DNA of 64,000 nt from Rhynchopus sp. YZ270_cl-10 (GCA_964035575.1 OZ037851.1:372001-436000), one strand, 5' to 3'. Positions 21,470 to 33,369 are shown, counted from the first letter of the stretch. Numbers and translations: made by a program. Notes: generated from the sequence alone by a model not told the origin.

Positions 21470-21927
21470 CAAGGGTACCTGTAAATATTGGGGGTAAAAT
21501 CCCCGATCCCCGATCCCCGATCCCCGGATTACGTTTAGGGGGGTTTTTGTAAGGGGGCTCTTAAAGAGGGGTGCAGGGAGGGCGCAGAGGGGTGCCTATG
21601 TATCGCATTTCGCTACCTACCGCCAAAGCGGAGAGGTGCAGTCAAAAAGAAATAAGGAAAATAAAAATAAAAAAGAAGAAAAACAGACAATTAGCCAACC
21701 AACTGATCTTGATAACTTGATGATAGGAAAGAAGACTTGCCTTCGTTGAACGCAGCCCAAAAGGTGAAATCCTGATGTGGCACGCAAAGTGAAATGATGT
21801 GAAAAGGAAATGGAAAAGCCGTTAACAAGTCAAATGTCGATTCTCTTTTTGTCTGGTTTCTACACACTTAGATGTCTTCGTGTGGAGAGAAAAAATAAAA
21901 TGACGTCATCTATTGATAATGAAAAGT

Positions 21928-24699
21928 CTAATGCTTCACGCGCTTGGTTTGTCGGCAGTCGCCGTCATCGCTTCCGCCTTCCTCTTCCTCCTCCTCTTCT
22001 TCTTCTTCTCCTTCTTCGTCTTCTTCGTCTTCCTCCTCTTCGAATTCTTCGTTTTCTCCAGACGACGTTTCTTCAGACGACTCTTCCTCAACTTCCTCGT
22101 CATCCATCTCTTCTTCGTAGTGGGGGAGAGAACCTTTGGCTGCACGCATACGCTCCTCAACTTTATCAAATATTCCTTTTGGTGCGACACGTTCCTTCCG
22201 TTTGCGAGCTAGGCGACGTGGCTTTTCCAAAAATTTAATCGTGCCATCACGGATAAATGTCGCCGCGTCTGCAGGTGCCGGGCCAGAATCCCTGATAATC
22301 TGCTCATCGCAGAGTGTCGTCACTGCTACCTGGGTTCTTTTGAGCACAGAGTGGCGCAGCTTCCCGAACATACCCTCCGCTTTACATGAAGAACACGACG
22401 AGAAGACAACACCGTATTCCAAGGCGATCTTTACTCTCCCCTGTACACCGTTTATCACTGCGAACCACCGGCTCCACGACGTGTCCTGCTTGGCCATAGT
22501 TTTAGCAAGAAGCCACTGACCAGATGTGAAGTCGTCGCTCTCATCCGGCAGTTGACGTTGCATACCCAGGGACTCTAAAACCAGGCCCAGTTCCTGGTTT
22601 GCGTATCCCTTCAGGTCTGCGTCAGAGAGCGCAGATATGCGGTAGATGTTCAACATCGTTACAACCGCCTTTGCAACTGGACCTGTCCTCTGGACATAGC
22701 GCTTCAGCCCCGCTATGGACACTTCGCAAGCTTCCATGCGCGCTTCCATACTGCTCTCTTCATTTTTCAGCAACTCAATCTCAGCGATGCTCTCGTTGAC
22801 GGTAAAGAGGACGTGCAAGAGGATGGCGCCAGATCCCTGTGCCACCAGAGTTGATTTCTGCAAAATTTTTAGCAAGGCACAGTAGAAATCCAAATTCGGC
22901 GCGAGGGTTTCATCTTCAAGAAGGCGGAGGAGCTTCGTGTGGGTGGCTTTGAGTCCTTTCGTTTTTGTCTCACCGTCGTCGTTGCGAGCCTTTGTGTTGG
23001 TCCACGCAGTGCCGACAGCCACGTGGTGCCTCCACATAGGGAGCATCCGCTTCGCCCGCAGAAACGTGGTTGTGTGCTTGGCCAGCCACCGGATTCTGTA
23101 CGAGACAGAAGGTCTCAGCACCAGTTTCCTCTGCTTGCCGGTCTTCGTGAACTTCTTCTCCGACTCGAGCACCAAATCGCGGTAGAGCTTGGGCGAAGAA
23201 AAGTAGCTACGGTCGAGGTCCCGGATCATGTCCGACAGCTCCTTCACCCCGGAGAGCTTCATCAGGGGCTTCATCTCCACCTGGATGAGGTGCGCACTGT
23301 CAGCGAAATGCCCCTGCAGACACCTCTCCTTGAGCTTCATCACCCCGACGAGACCGTTTTTATGCCCCGTCAACGTGCTGCAGCTGTCAGCAATAACCCC
23401 CGACACCTCCTTTTCTGTAACACCCACAGCACCAATGGCGTCTTGCAACTGTTTGTAGACAGACTTAGCGTTGGCGGACACATCTTTGTTCTCTGTAAGC
23501 CCTACATATCTCTCCACAACACGTAATGCTTGTCCCGCCGCCGAGTACAGGAGAAAGCGGAGCAAGAACACGTTGACGTCTTTATGAACCCCTTTGATGG
23601 AACTGCCGTCGGTAATTAGTGCAAGCACACTGCAGCGCTTTACCTCCACAGAGATTTTCTCCCGACACTGCTTTGCCCATATCGTGATCATTTCTGACAC
23701 GTGACGGGGGACAGCGTACTTGTTCGTAATGCCGGGGAGGGAGCCGGCTGTTGCTGCCACCACGCTGTGTTCTGTCCCCTTTCGCACTGCACTATAAAAC
23801 GTGCAGTGGAGTTGGGAAAACAGATCGACCTTTTTTTGTGAGGGCCGGATGATCTTGCGGGGCTTCGGCTGCGTTGCCTCTCCTTTCTCTGACTTCGCGT
23901 CGTTTGCCTTGTTGTGCGCCGTGGAGGTGAGGTGCTTGTTCTGTGCCCGTCGAAGCGCATCTGAGGAGTGAGTAACCTGGAAGTCTATCCAGGCATTTTT
24001 CTCCTCCTGGCCGAACTTCTCCATCCGCCGATTCTTCACGGCATCTGCGCAGGTCTGGCACCCCCACTTGCCACCTACTTTTTTGAAGCAGGCCTTCGGG
24101 TCTGCTGTTGTGGTGGGGTTCGGCCGCAGCAGCTCTCCACCATCAGCCGCCTTAACGACGAGCTTGCCATTGGCGAAGGAGAGTGCTACTCGTTTTCGTT
24201 CATTCGGCGCTTGAACAAAAAAAAAGGTGCAAAAGTGCCCGTGCTTTTGACACCCCACGGGAGGAAGGAAGAGGATCACCGTCCCCAACATCACTGGTCC
24301 CCGCTGGAACTGGGGCGGGGTGACAACAGAAGTGGATCGTATGTTTTTTTTAGCGAAGTGGTCAACCTCAAGGTTTGTGAGGCACACAAATGTCCCACGC
24401 AGGCTACCTTCGTGAACCTCTTGCCACCTCTCCGCCGTCATGCCGAAGTCGTCCCTTGTCGTCTTCGCGATGAACTCGCGGATCTCCTCTTTGCTCGGTG
24501 CCGATCCCATCCGCTTGCGCTCGTCGGACCACAGCTTTGCCCCCATCAATGCGACGTACCCGCATGTCAGCTTCTGCTGCGCATCCCCGGTATCAGCACT
24601 CGCGGTTGTCTTCGTTGCGTACCTTTGCGCATGCGTCTCACACGCTGTTTTCCGGGTGCAGAGGTACGTTGGCAAAAAGTCGAGAACATGATACTGCAT
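21928..24699 (-). CDS. hAT-type transposase
   Basis: A 923-residue protein filling the hAT element. Near residue 220 a BED-like zinc finger is visible (WGCQTCADAV with the later HLTSTAH pair). The RNase H-like core follows: ALITDGSSIKG gives a first catalytic Asp, GVIADSCSTLTGHKNG a second Asp, and GHFADSAHLIQV matches the usual C/HxxH block. Near the C-terminus SSCSSCKAEGMFGKLRHSV aligns with the hAT dimerisation motif and supplies the likely catalytic Glu. The tail is strikingly acidic (long Glu/Asp runs) and ends in a short basic KRVKH, possibly a nuclear signal. No premature stop is seen, so it may be active. A T-rich in-frame stretch near 24,230 resembles a splice acceptor but has no matching donor. 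Confidence 0.85.
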   Translation of the reverse strand: MQYHVLDFLPTYLCTRKTACETHAQRYATKTTASADTGDAQQKLTCGYVALMGAKLWSDERKRMGSAPSKEEIREFIAKTTRDDFGMTAERWQEVHEGSLRGTFVCLTNLEVDHFAKKNIRSTSVVTPPQFQRGPVMLGTVILFLPPVGCQKHGHFCTFFFVQAPNERKRVALSFANGKLVVKAADGGELLRPNPTTTADPKACFKKVGGKWGCQTCADAVKNRRMEKFGQEEKNAWIDFQVTHSSDALRRAQNKHLTSTAHNKANDAKSEKGEATQPKPRKIIRPSQKKVDLFSQLHCTFYSAVRKGTEHSVVAATAGSLPGITNKYAVPRHVSEMITIWAKQCREKISVEVKRCSVLALITDGSSIKGVHKDVNVFLLRFLLYSAAGQALRVVERYVGLTENKDVSANAKSVYKQLQDAIGAVGVTEKEVSGVIADSCSTLTGHKNGLVGVMKLKERCLQGHFADSAHLIQVEMKPLMKLSGVKELSDMIRDLDRSYFSSPKLYRDLVLESEKKFTKTGKQRKLVLRPSVSYRIRWLAKHTTTFLRAKRMLPMWRHHVAVGTAWTNTKARNDDGETKTKGLKATHTKLLRLLEDETLAPNLDFYCALLKILQKSTLVAQGSGAILLHVLFTVNESIAEIELLKNEESSMEARMEACEVSIAGLKRYVQRTGPVAKAVVTMLNIYRISALSDADLKGYANQELGLVLESLGMQRQLPDESDDFTSGQWLLAKTMAKQDTSWSRWFAVINGVQGRVKIALEYGVVFSSCSSCKAEGMFGKLRHSVLKRTQVAVTTLCDEQIIRDSGPAPADAATFIRDGTIKFLEKPRRLARKRKERVAPKGIFDKVEERMRAAKGSLPHYEEEMDDEEVEEESSEETSSGENEEFEEEEDEEDEEGEEEEEEEEEEGGSDDGDCRQTKRVKH

Positions 24700-24833
24700 T
24701 TTAACTTAAGATAAAAGATAAAAGCAAGAATCCCTGAAGGGGCTGTGGTGGAGGAGGGTTTTCAAGGAGGGAGAGGGAATGGGGAAATCTCAGAAAAGTC
24801 ACTCGCTGCGTGATTTTTTTTTTCTGCTCCTGT

Positions 24834-25080
24834 TTTATTTGAAAGATCGGAACGATCTGAGTCGGAATACAAATTTCGGCCCGGCCGGAAATCCGCAAAT
24901 ACCGTGGTCAACGCCAGTGTAAGGTAAAGGACACACATACCAGAGGGTTATTACACGTAAAAAACTTGAAAATACCCACTCGCTCCTCAGGGTAACGTTT
25001 TTCAAATTGAAACCGGCTTTATTTGAAAGATCGGAACGATCTGAGTCGGAATACAAATTTCGGCCTCGGCCGTAAATCGG
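24834..25080. repeat. Subterminal direct duplication of the hAT element
   Basis: A block of about 55 bp starting TTTATTTGAAAGATCGG occurs at 24834 and again at 25018, a period of 184 bp. The units differ at a few positions. Subterminal repeats often bind transposase in hAT elements; that role here is inference. Confidence 0.8.
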
Positions 25081-25193
25081 TTTTAAATTAATAACAAACA
25101 GATAGCCTTTCCCCATGTACTTTTACGTGGGGAAAATTTCCCAAAAAAAATCCGGGGCCCGATCCCCGAGTTACAGGTACCCTTGGGGGAGGG

Positions 25194-25810
25194 GATGGGG
25201 TTTTCCAGAAAAAAAAGAGAAAATGTGCTGTTTGCTTTTAGCAGGGAGGTCTGAGGGGGAAGGAGGGGTAAATGGCAAGGGGGTTTGGGTGTAAATAAAA
25301 AAGGGTTTGGTGAGAGCACCCTCAGGAAGGAGGGTGTCTTCACTAAAAAAAAAAGATGCTGTGGTTAGATAGCATGAATGAGCTTGAGCGCGTTTTCAAG
25401 GTTAAAAAAAAATCGCTTATATTTCCCTTGATAACACATGGTGAACAAATCTGACGAAATAATCAACCGCAGCGATTTGCAGTACTTAAGAAAGCTTAAA
25501 AAACGTACCGGAGTTTCTTTGTAAGATACTAAGCCTCACGCTTAGTCTAACAATGAAAGGCTGTTTGCCACCTGACCAAATCCAAAGGAAAAAGACAAAA
25601 AGCGGAGCTCCACTAAACCAATACGGATTCGGAAAACGACACATAAAAAGCCAAACCGGAACGAACTGACAAAAAAAAAATACATAACACTTGCAAGATG
25701 AACTCACCCCACTTTGCACACTCTCCACCAAAAAATTGTTACGATGCATCTAAGCAAGACTTGGTCACACTTTCCATGGAACCCACCTAGGTCACTGCAA
25801 ATGACAAAAC
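25194..25810. other. 3' flank of the pseudo-caspase gene
   Basis: One clear stem-loop (25523-25549) and a weaker one near 25690. No gene. Confidence 0.55.
25523..25549 (-). ncRNA. Dispersed stem-loop, class A short form, after the pseudo-caspase gene
   Basis: ACTAAGC and GCTTAGT enclose a CTCAC loop. It lies about 260 nt past the stop codon. Confidence 0.55.
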
Positions 25811-28800
25811 CTACAACACATTCTGCGAGAACCCTATGTCAAACGTCTCCTGTAACAGAGGTGGTGGTGGTGGTGGCGTGGTTTTTGTGTATGGCACCTT
25901 CATGTATGGGCAAAACATCTCATACCTGGGCGCCGCAGAGCTGGCCCGTCTCTTGATTGGCTTGAGAGGTGCAGCGACACCTGGCTCATCTGATTCCTGC
26001 ACTCTTCTGAACTCTAGAACCGCTTCGTCAACGATGCTTTGTCTTTTGTTTGGCATCTGTACAAAAAAAAAATACATACAACACTTCAACGCAACTTAAT
26101 ATAACCATTTCAACGCATTCAATAACACTATTAGAGATCAAAAAATCATTAGACATACGTGCTCCGCAAAGAGCGCCTTCCCAGACTCATCCACTACACC
26201 TTCATCAAAGTCTTCAGGTGGATTCCCCACTACTGCTTCATATGGGTCTGCCGCCAGCCTTCCTACAATCTCGGCCGCCAAGCTCCCTCTACGTGATTCA
26301 TGCAGGATACGCGCAACAGTGTCGCTCTTCCTCTTCGCCTCTTCAAGAGATTTGTCTATGGGCGGGACCGGAATGATTGACGCACGCCGACTCCCGGGGC
26401 CACTGAACTTCCGCAGCTCTCTTACCTTCTTTGCAGCGTAGTATCCATCTTCGAGGATGGCCTGCATCCGTTCAGACATGACGTCCTCGGGGCCAGGCTC
26501 TGGGGGTGTCTCCTCTGCAACGCTGTGGTGGCGCATCATGGTGACGGAAAAGCTGTTGCGTTGTTCTTCATAACTGCCCCGCTTTTTCTCGCCTTCTTTG
26601 TGTACGCGAAGCAGCTCTGCGCGGACCCACTGCGTTTTCTCTTCAAGCGCACAGAACGTTTGATCCTCATCTTGCATGAGACATTGCCGTTCTGTTGTTT
26701 CTTCGGCGCTGAGGGATGCGCATTCACTTTGGAGGCGGGTTTCGGTGGCGGAGACGACGGGGCGCAGGGGGCGGTACGATTTGTGGAGACGAACGGAGTG
26801 GACCAATGTGTTGTCGTTCGCAGCAACACCTTCGATAGGCATTTGCGCACGACGGTGGAAGTTCAGCCGTCCACAGTACTCATCTTGGAGGATGCTGAAC
26901 CTACCCCAAATCTGTTGTCGAATGAGCGCTTCGGTTCTGAGAACGGAGGTGATGTTGTAGGTGTGCATCAACTGCAGCTTATGGAAGATAGCAATCTGGA
27001 GGACATGGTTGGTCTGCGCATACGCCTCGATCCCCTGCGCACTGTTGAACACTGCTGGTGCCTCGATGGCTTGTGAATAGAATTGGTTTCCCTTTGGGGT
27101 GCTGTTGCCTTTGTGCATGGGGTGCAGCATGGTGGCGACGCGACGGATGTATTGTTTGCCGATTTTGGGTTTTTCGTCGGGTTTCTTCTTTTTGGGGAGC
27201 TCCAGAGAATGGAGGTTGAAGATGTTGTCGTCCTCGACTGTGCCGAAGAAGTGAAGGAAAAGGATGCGGCGGATCTCATCCATATCGCGCGAGGAGAGCA
27301 GCTTAGCGGTGCCATTGACAAAGCGTTGCCACAGCAGCATGCGGTCCTCGTGTTGCCATTCGTAAAGGTTCCCGCGCTCCTCCTCTTCATACGCTATCAC
27401 GACATCGACCTTCCCCGAGCTGCGGAACATGAAGAGCATTTCCCGGTCATGCTGCTCATGGCTGATCAGGTCTTCATACGTCGCATGCTGTGTGGACAAA
27501 ACATGCCTCAGCGCAAGAACACGCTTTCTGACATAAAATTGCTTCCATTTTGCTTGAATGGTGGTCGCAGCAACATGCAAAAACTCTTTTTCTCGGGCCT
27601 CGGAGACAACAGTCAGTAACGTAACACGGTGTTTCTTGAGTGAATTGAAGCGGATTATTTTCGTGAATTTGCTAGCATCCCGGACACATCCGGTCAACGA
27701 CATATCGCAGAGGACGACCGCAGCCTCGAGGGGGTGTCCTGCAAGGCAGCGGCGAGCCTTGGTTGCTTCGTGGAGGAGACGTACTATGCGGTCGTCGCAG
27801 TACTGCAGCGTCAGGTACGGAGCAGACCGCCGCCGGGTCACCTGGATGAATTTCGCAAAGTTCTTCTGATTCAAAAAAAACGGCACCTTCTTCGGTTTAC
27901 GGCGCCGAAACCCATCGTCGCCCACCGCCTTCTTTAGGTTCTCCAGCTCTATATCTTCTTCAGTCTTCTTCTCTGGGACCGGCTTTTCTGGGGTATAGTT
28001 TTCTATCAAGAAGCACAACAATGCATGGATCCAGTCTTCGCTGGACATGCCATTGTCGTTGACTGCTTCGTTAAGGTAGAGACGCACCTCACGGTGTTCT
28101 CTGCAGGAGACTAACTTGACACCGTCAATGTGCGTTTCGTTCAAAGGCTTTGTGGTTCGATAGAGAAGCTTATAGATTTCACGTGCAAACATAATACGGA
28201 GCGGCATAGTGCTGTGGCGTGCTGCAACAGAGGTTTCTGCAAGATTAGATGAATGCGCCACCGCGATTTCCATTGTAGTAAAAAAACGGCATTTCTGCCA
28301 CCTGCTGCACACAATCCATGATTTGTGCTGTTTGCGGACTGCGGTGGAGATTTCACGGTCAAGGATGATACGGTTGCCAGGTGTCAATGAATTTGCTTCT
28401 GTGAAGGTTTGCGCCTTCTGTCTAGAAAGGCGTTCCGCAACGTAGGAGCAGATATTGCACGGTGTAACTATAGAAGCACGCGCTGCCTTCCCCATCAGCG
28501 CCTTCGTGAAGTAGTAGAGCAGACCACCCCCCTCGCTCACTTCATTGTAGAGCGCATCCATCTCCCCTGCTGCGGATTCAAACCCTGCGATAAACGCGAA
28601 CGACTGTTTGTTCACCTTGGCCCCTCGCACCGGAAGCTTCCAAATGTCGCAGATTACAAGCGGCTTTCTCCCCAAGGCGTCCTTCTTTTTTGTGAGAGAG
28701 ACTAACGGGATGATTCCCGCGTTAGATTCATTTTTGTGCATCGTCTTTTCCTTTGTGAAGGCAAAGCGGGAAGAAGTGTTTCCTGTTGTCAAGAGATGAG

Positions 28801-31800
28801 AGAAGTTGCCGTCAAATCCCATCGCCCCGCGCGCATTGATGATAATGAGAAGCGGCTGGGTGCGGTCGAGAAAGGTGCTGTTGAGCGACTCTGCAATCCG
28901 GGTCGCACCGGATGCAGTGTTGTTCCCGGTCCCCGAGGCTGCGCCTGCGACAGCGTCCAGCTCTGCAGGGGTCATGCTCTGATCGATCCGTTTCACACCA
29001 TTCAGGCAATGATGCAGCATTCGCACAAAGTTATCTCGCGTAGGTTGCAAAAAGGATGCCTGACTGTTATCCAAAATATCAAAGGAATATTTCGCGGAAC
29101 CCAGCGCCGCTGTCAATGCCGCGGTATCCATCTTCGACAACTCTAAATCCCCTACCCCATTGTCGTCGTACTCAGACAAACTCAAGATCAAAGCATGGCA
29201 ATGCGTTTGTTTGCGTTGCTTCAAATACTTCTGCAATTTGAGGACCTCCTCTTTTGGTCCGGTGTTCATGAAGACATCGTCCTCTTTGTTGTAGGTCAAA
29301 AAGTTTGCGGTCTCGGTACCTTCTTCAAGATCATGCCATAACTTTCTGGGAAGCGGCTTTTGATTCGTTGCCCCAAACCGAGCAAACCCAAGCGACGCTT
29401 TACGCTTCCAATCCTTCCCCTTATTAAACGAGACCGGGACCTCCACAGACCCTCTCCGTGTCGACATCTTTCGTATCGTCTCCTTTGCACGGTGTGTCGG
29501 ATCCTCCGCAGGACGTACACAATGAGAACTCCGTCGTACAACATGGCTTGCCCTCCTCCCTGCAGGGGACACAACAGAATGCCTTCTCCTCTCCTTGACC
29601 ACCCCGAGGCTGTCGTTCAGTGCCGTAACGGTGTCGGTTTTGCGTCGGAGGATTCCTTTGATGTTTTTATCGGGTGCTGTGTCGTCCTCTTCGTTCAACG
29701 CAGGATCGCTTTCGGGATTGTTAAAGGTAAACGCAGGGGACGCATCAGAAAGCGGCGCTTCCCCTGGAGACCGGAGAACCACCTTGGCTTTGCGGGTTCG
29801 TGGTGTAGTAGACAGAGGGGATCCGGATGCAGAGAGGACTGCCTCAGGCGGTGCCCCCTGGGCCTCTGGGTTCCATTCCTGGTCTTCCGACTTCTTCTTT
29901 TTTTTCTTCGATGATTTCCGTTTTGTAAGTGGTAGATTTTCAGGCTCTTCTTCAACATAGCCCTTTCCTACTGAGGTATGAAGCGCGGCAACAGCAGAAA
30001 ACATATCATCTTCAGATAAGGTGCAGGCCATAGGGGTGTCCTGTTGATTGTCCTGTTGGTCTAAACGCAATGAAGAAGGAAGAGGAAGGTCTTCGCGAGC
30101 TTCGCGAGCAGAGGCCTTTGGAGGTATTTGAGGTGTCTCGGGGTGAGGTGGTGCGTCTGTTTCGATAGGGTCAGGGGTGTGTAGGGTAGGTTCTGCGGGG
30201 TGGTGTGTTTCTTCAACTTCCGCCTCGATTGGCATTTCTTTAGGCGATTCGACGTTTTGTGGTTGTTCCCCTTCTATTGCCTCTGGGATATTAGTATTTT
30301 CTGTCTCCGGTGATGCAGATTCGGATCTCTTTAGTATCTCTTCGGGCTGCTTTTCTTCAATCTCTTGAATTTCTTGAATTTCTTCGGGTTGGGTGTTTGC
30401 TTGTATGGTGTTCTTGATGTGCGAAGATGTAGAAGCGTTGTGTTCTGAGACAGATGCCTCTTCATTAGGGGCGGCGTCGCTGCAGATGTTGTGCGGTTCT
30501 GATATGGTGATGCTTTCTGCTTCGGAAGGGGGTCCATCTTGCCCTTCATTGGGCAGCGTATCGCTATCAAGCGGGACCGGAGAGAACGGATGCAACGAGG
30601 CCGCGTCTTCCACCAAGGATTGCACAAATTCTCCTGAGTCGACTGTGGGGGGAGGCTCGATTGGAGCTGGGGGAGGGGTGGGTGCGGTCGGTGTGTCCCC
30701 CACCTTCCCTTGTTGAGGAATAAGCCCAATGGTGACGGAACTCCGCTTCCTCTCCTTCTTTTCCTTCCGGAAGGACTGTTTCTTTGCCTTAAGTGGTCGT
30801 GCTGCAGGAAGGTATGAAGGCAGCGAGCCGGCAGATTCTACCCTAGCCGGCGGGGTGTTCTCGACCTCGACAGTGCCAGGGTCGTGTCGTTCTAAGCGTT
30901 CAATATGTTTCTGCACGGTCTTGAGGTTTTCGGGGTTCAGGCCTTCATCTTTGGCAAGGGAGTTGCAGACTGCAAGAGGGGGTTGTGAATTCGGTGTGCG
31001 GGGTTTAGAAGCCTGACAACTTTTTGCTTTTTTATAGGAGTCGCCGTCCCTACTCTGTGAACAGCAATCTGCACTGGCGCTGTCGTACATATAGCTTTGT
31101 AGGCAGTGCGAACCGCTATCTTGTGCAAGGATTACATCTCGCGCCTCTTGGTTTTGCAGTACACCTTCGCCCAATGCAGAAAAGGTGTCGTCAGAAATGC
31201 AAGCAGAGCTCGGCCGTGTCGCGTTGAGTGCGTACAAAATTCTTCCTGTTCCTGTGATGTTTGCTGTGGCGGCGAATGCAGCGGCTGTGGCCTTTTCACG
31301 CATGGAAGCAGACCCACCTCGCGAAGTAGGAATGCGGTGCACCGACGTCGGCGCACCACCAGGAGAACGTGCCGTGCGGGCCCTGTTTTTTGAAGCCCGT
31401 CGTTTCTTCCGCACAGGGGAGACTCCCTGCACGACAACCTGCTCCGGTGGCACCACCTCCACAGGCACAGCCGGGGCACTCACTTCTTCGACCACAACAA
31501 GCTTCCCACATTCTTCGCTCTCGCTTGCGGACACCTTCTCGACCGTCTCCGCTTCAGCTTCAACTTCACCTTCACAGCTCTCAATCGAAGGCGTCGCACA
31601 AACCTGTGTTGGGATCACCGCAGCGGGAAGCATCTTTGATGGAGTTGCCTGTGCAGGTTGCGGCTGTGGGGCGAGAATGCTGCGTCGTAGGGGAGGATTT
31701 GCCACTTTATCATGCGGGATCGCAGTGCGCGATGAGACTTCAGCGTGCATCTTCTCATCCGCCACTAACTGATGAAACGCCTTTGCCGTTTGCTGCACCC

Positions 31801-32203
31801 TTCCGGTCACCTGAGCAAGAATCTCCTCGGGTGGCCCTTTCAACGCCGAAGGTGCCAACGGAAAGCTCAGCGCAGGGCGAGCAGGAGGATAACGCCTTGC
31901 AACAGGACTCCCAGATCCCCCCGCTTCTGGCAGCAGAGCAGGAATATGAAGAAGGCCTCCATTGCGCACCACCCAGGTTCCATCATGCAAATGCCGATGC
32001 CGTGCAAGGGGTGCGTTGGTATTATGAGTCGGTGACGTAGGTGCAGTCGGGTGTGCAGAAGTCGGGAGCGACCCGCCCCCCGGAGGACCCGGTGCGGTGT
32101 GAAAGCTCCCCACAAGACATACGGTGGTCACCTCAGCTGGCTCCCGTGGGTGCAGCGGTGGGGGCTTCTGCCTCAGATATTGTTGGGGTTTGATGAGCTC
32201 CAT
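25811..32203 (-). CDS. Giant protein with pseudo-caspase domain and IQ motif
   Basis: Starts at ATG 32203 (only TTG further up). The first ~850 residues are low-complexity, Pro/Glu/Ser-rich and basic in places. From about residue 995 a caspase/metacaspase-like fold can be followed: HALILSLSEYD strand, LELSKMDTAALTAALG helix, PTRDNFVRMLHHCL helix, LLIIINARGAMGFDG, KPLVICDIWKLP and a late GGGLLYYFTKALMGKA. Where peptidases have the GHG histidine this protein has ARG, and where they have DxC it has DIW, so it is predicted to be a non-peptidase scaffold. An IQ motif (ATTIQAKWKQFYVRKRV, about 1545) suggests calmodulin binding. A 102-nt intron (26057-26158) joins FAEH to MPNKRQS. A further GTATGA donor at 25925 may give an alternative C-terminus ending at 25834. 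The family name is unknown to me. Confidence 0.78.
25850..25925 (-). other. Possible alternative last intron of the pseudo-caspase gene
   Basis: CAG|GTATGA donor and CTCTGTTACAG acceptor, 76 nt. Splicing would end the protein after a short RRRLT-type tail; retention gives a 25-30 residue tail with six prolines. Both readings are open, so this is a candidate alternative splice only. Confidence 0.4.
26057..26158 (-). other. Intron of the pseudo-caspase gene (102 nt)
   Basis: The donor is CAC|GTATGT and the acceptor a long T run then GTACAG|ATG; phase 0 on both sides. Reading through gives a stop after VCLMIF, while splicing adds an exon with coding character (SIVDEAVLEFRRVQESDEPG). Confidence 0.8.
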
Positions 32204-33303
32204 ACACAAAACCTCACACCAATGTTCTTTTTGTTTTTTTGTTCTTATAAAAGACTCATGAGAACGGGAGGAGTCAGAGGATAAGTAGGATCTGTAGTAG
32301 AGTGGTAGGTCAAAGAGTGGAAAATAGGAAACCAGAGGAGGGAAATTGAAACCGCACCCTACTTTTGCTTTTTATGTTTTTCCCCCACCTGCAAACAATA
32401 AAGCAATAAAAACAATAAAGACAAAAGGCAGAGGTTGTGGTGAAACGCACACATTTACTGCATAGACATATGTCACATATTTGGGAGGGGATATGCGCAG
32501 GGGGGTTGGTCTATTGGCAATGAAACATTGGTGCGAATGATATGCACGATGTTTCATTTTTATTGGATGATCATGGAAGTGTTGCACATGGCCACACAAA
32601 GCTTGTCACTGCGGTAAGACAAAAGTAACCTTACTGAATAAGCAACAAACAGAGTGGCCTGCACAACCGATCACGGTGAATACAGTGGAAATCGGGTTGC
32701 AAAAGAACGTGAAAAACAATGCGGCAAGCGCAAATAGTTCTCAGACAAGTGCAAACCGTTAACAAAGTCATAGGATGAGAGGAAGAATGTATAGACGTGT
32801 GACGCCAGGCATGCACATCTAGGGGAAATAATTCAGACAGACGAATGCAGCTAACACCAAGAAAGTGAAGTACTGCATTGTCTGCGTATGACGGTATTGA
32901 TTCCAGGGTTTTTGTGATGTTCAAATTGAATATAGGAAAACGACACAACATAGATTCCTAGCCTAACGAAAGGCTTTGTACAAAAGGTTGGTGTCGCTGT
33001 GGCATAAGGGTTTTGGGGCGGGGTTGTGGAGCCAAATGTAGAATACCAACATGGAAGTCTTCACACTGGTTCCAACTTGATCAAGGCATTCTTTGGCTCG
33101 TGGCAGTTCACATGCGGGTCTCTCACAACATCAATCTTGATGGCACTTCAGGGACACCACACTCACAAAAGACGTTGGCACACAAAAGCCGCGGATAAAG
33201 ACACCACTCACATTTGCGTTATCACGTCACCAAGACACAGGTAGCTGCAAATAACACTACAGCTTCCTAAAAAATGAAATGAAATGAAAAAAGAAAACGT
33301 TAT

Positions 33304-33338
33304 AAGATGACACCAAGCCTCTCGTGCGTAGTCACCTT
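33304..33338 (-). ncRNA. Dispersed stem-loop, class A, after the CAP-EGF gene
   Basis: AAGATGA and TCACCTT arms, loop CTCTCGT. About 325 nt past the stop codon; paired with a class B copy just before it. Confidence 0.6.
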
Positions 33339-33369
33339 GCTCAAAAAAGAGGGAAAATAATAGAAAACT

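Larger units (their letters stand above)
21470..25185 (-). mobile_element. Complete-looking autonomous hAT-superfamily DNA transposon (3,716 bp)
   Basis: The ends are a perfect 15-bp inverted repeat (CAAGGGTACCTGTAA) and the element is flanked on both sides by the 8-bp duplication GGGGAGGG (21462-21469 and 25186-25193). An 8-bp target duplication with short CA-starting termini is the hAT signature, and the element carries one long transposase frame with hAT features. The left end is followed by a CGATCCC-type short tandem repeat, and the right end holds a direct duplication. Perfect termini and duplication plus a long open frame suggest recent insertion. It sits in the pyrimidine tract upstream of the LZTR1-like gene. 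Confidence 0.92.

Noticed and set aside
24150-24310. Intron within the hAT transposase gene
   Set aside because: The T run before AAG|CGCCG looks like an acceptor, but no GTATG-type donor in the right phase lies upstream and the frame is open throughout.
26138-32200. Many 100-220 codon plus-strand frames over the pseudo-caspase gene
   Set aside because: They overlap a continuous 2,000-codon frame with recognisable domains and show no coding features of their own.
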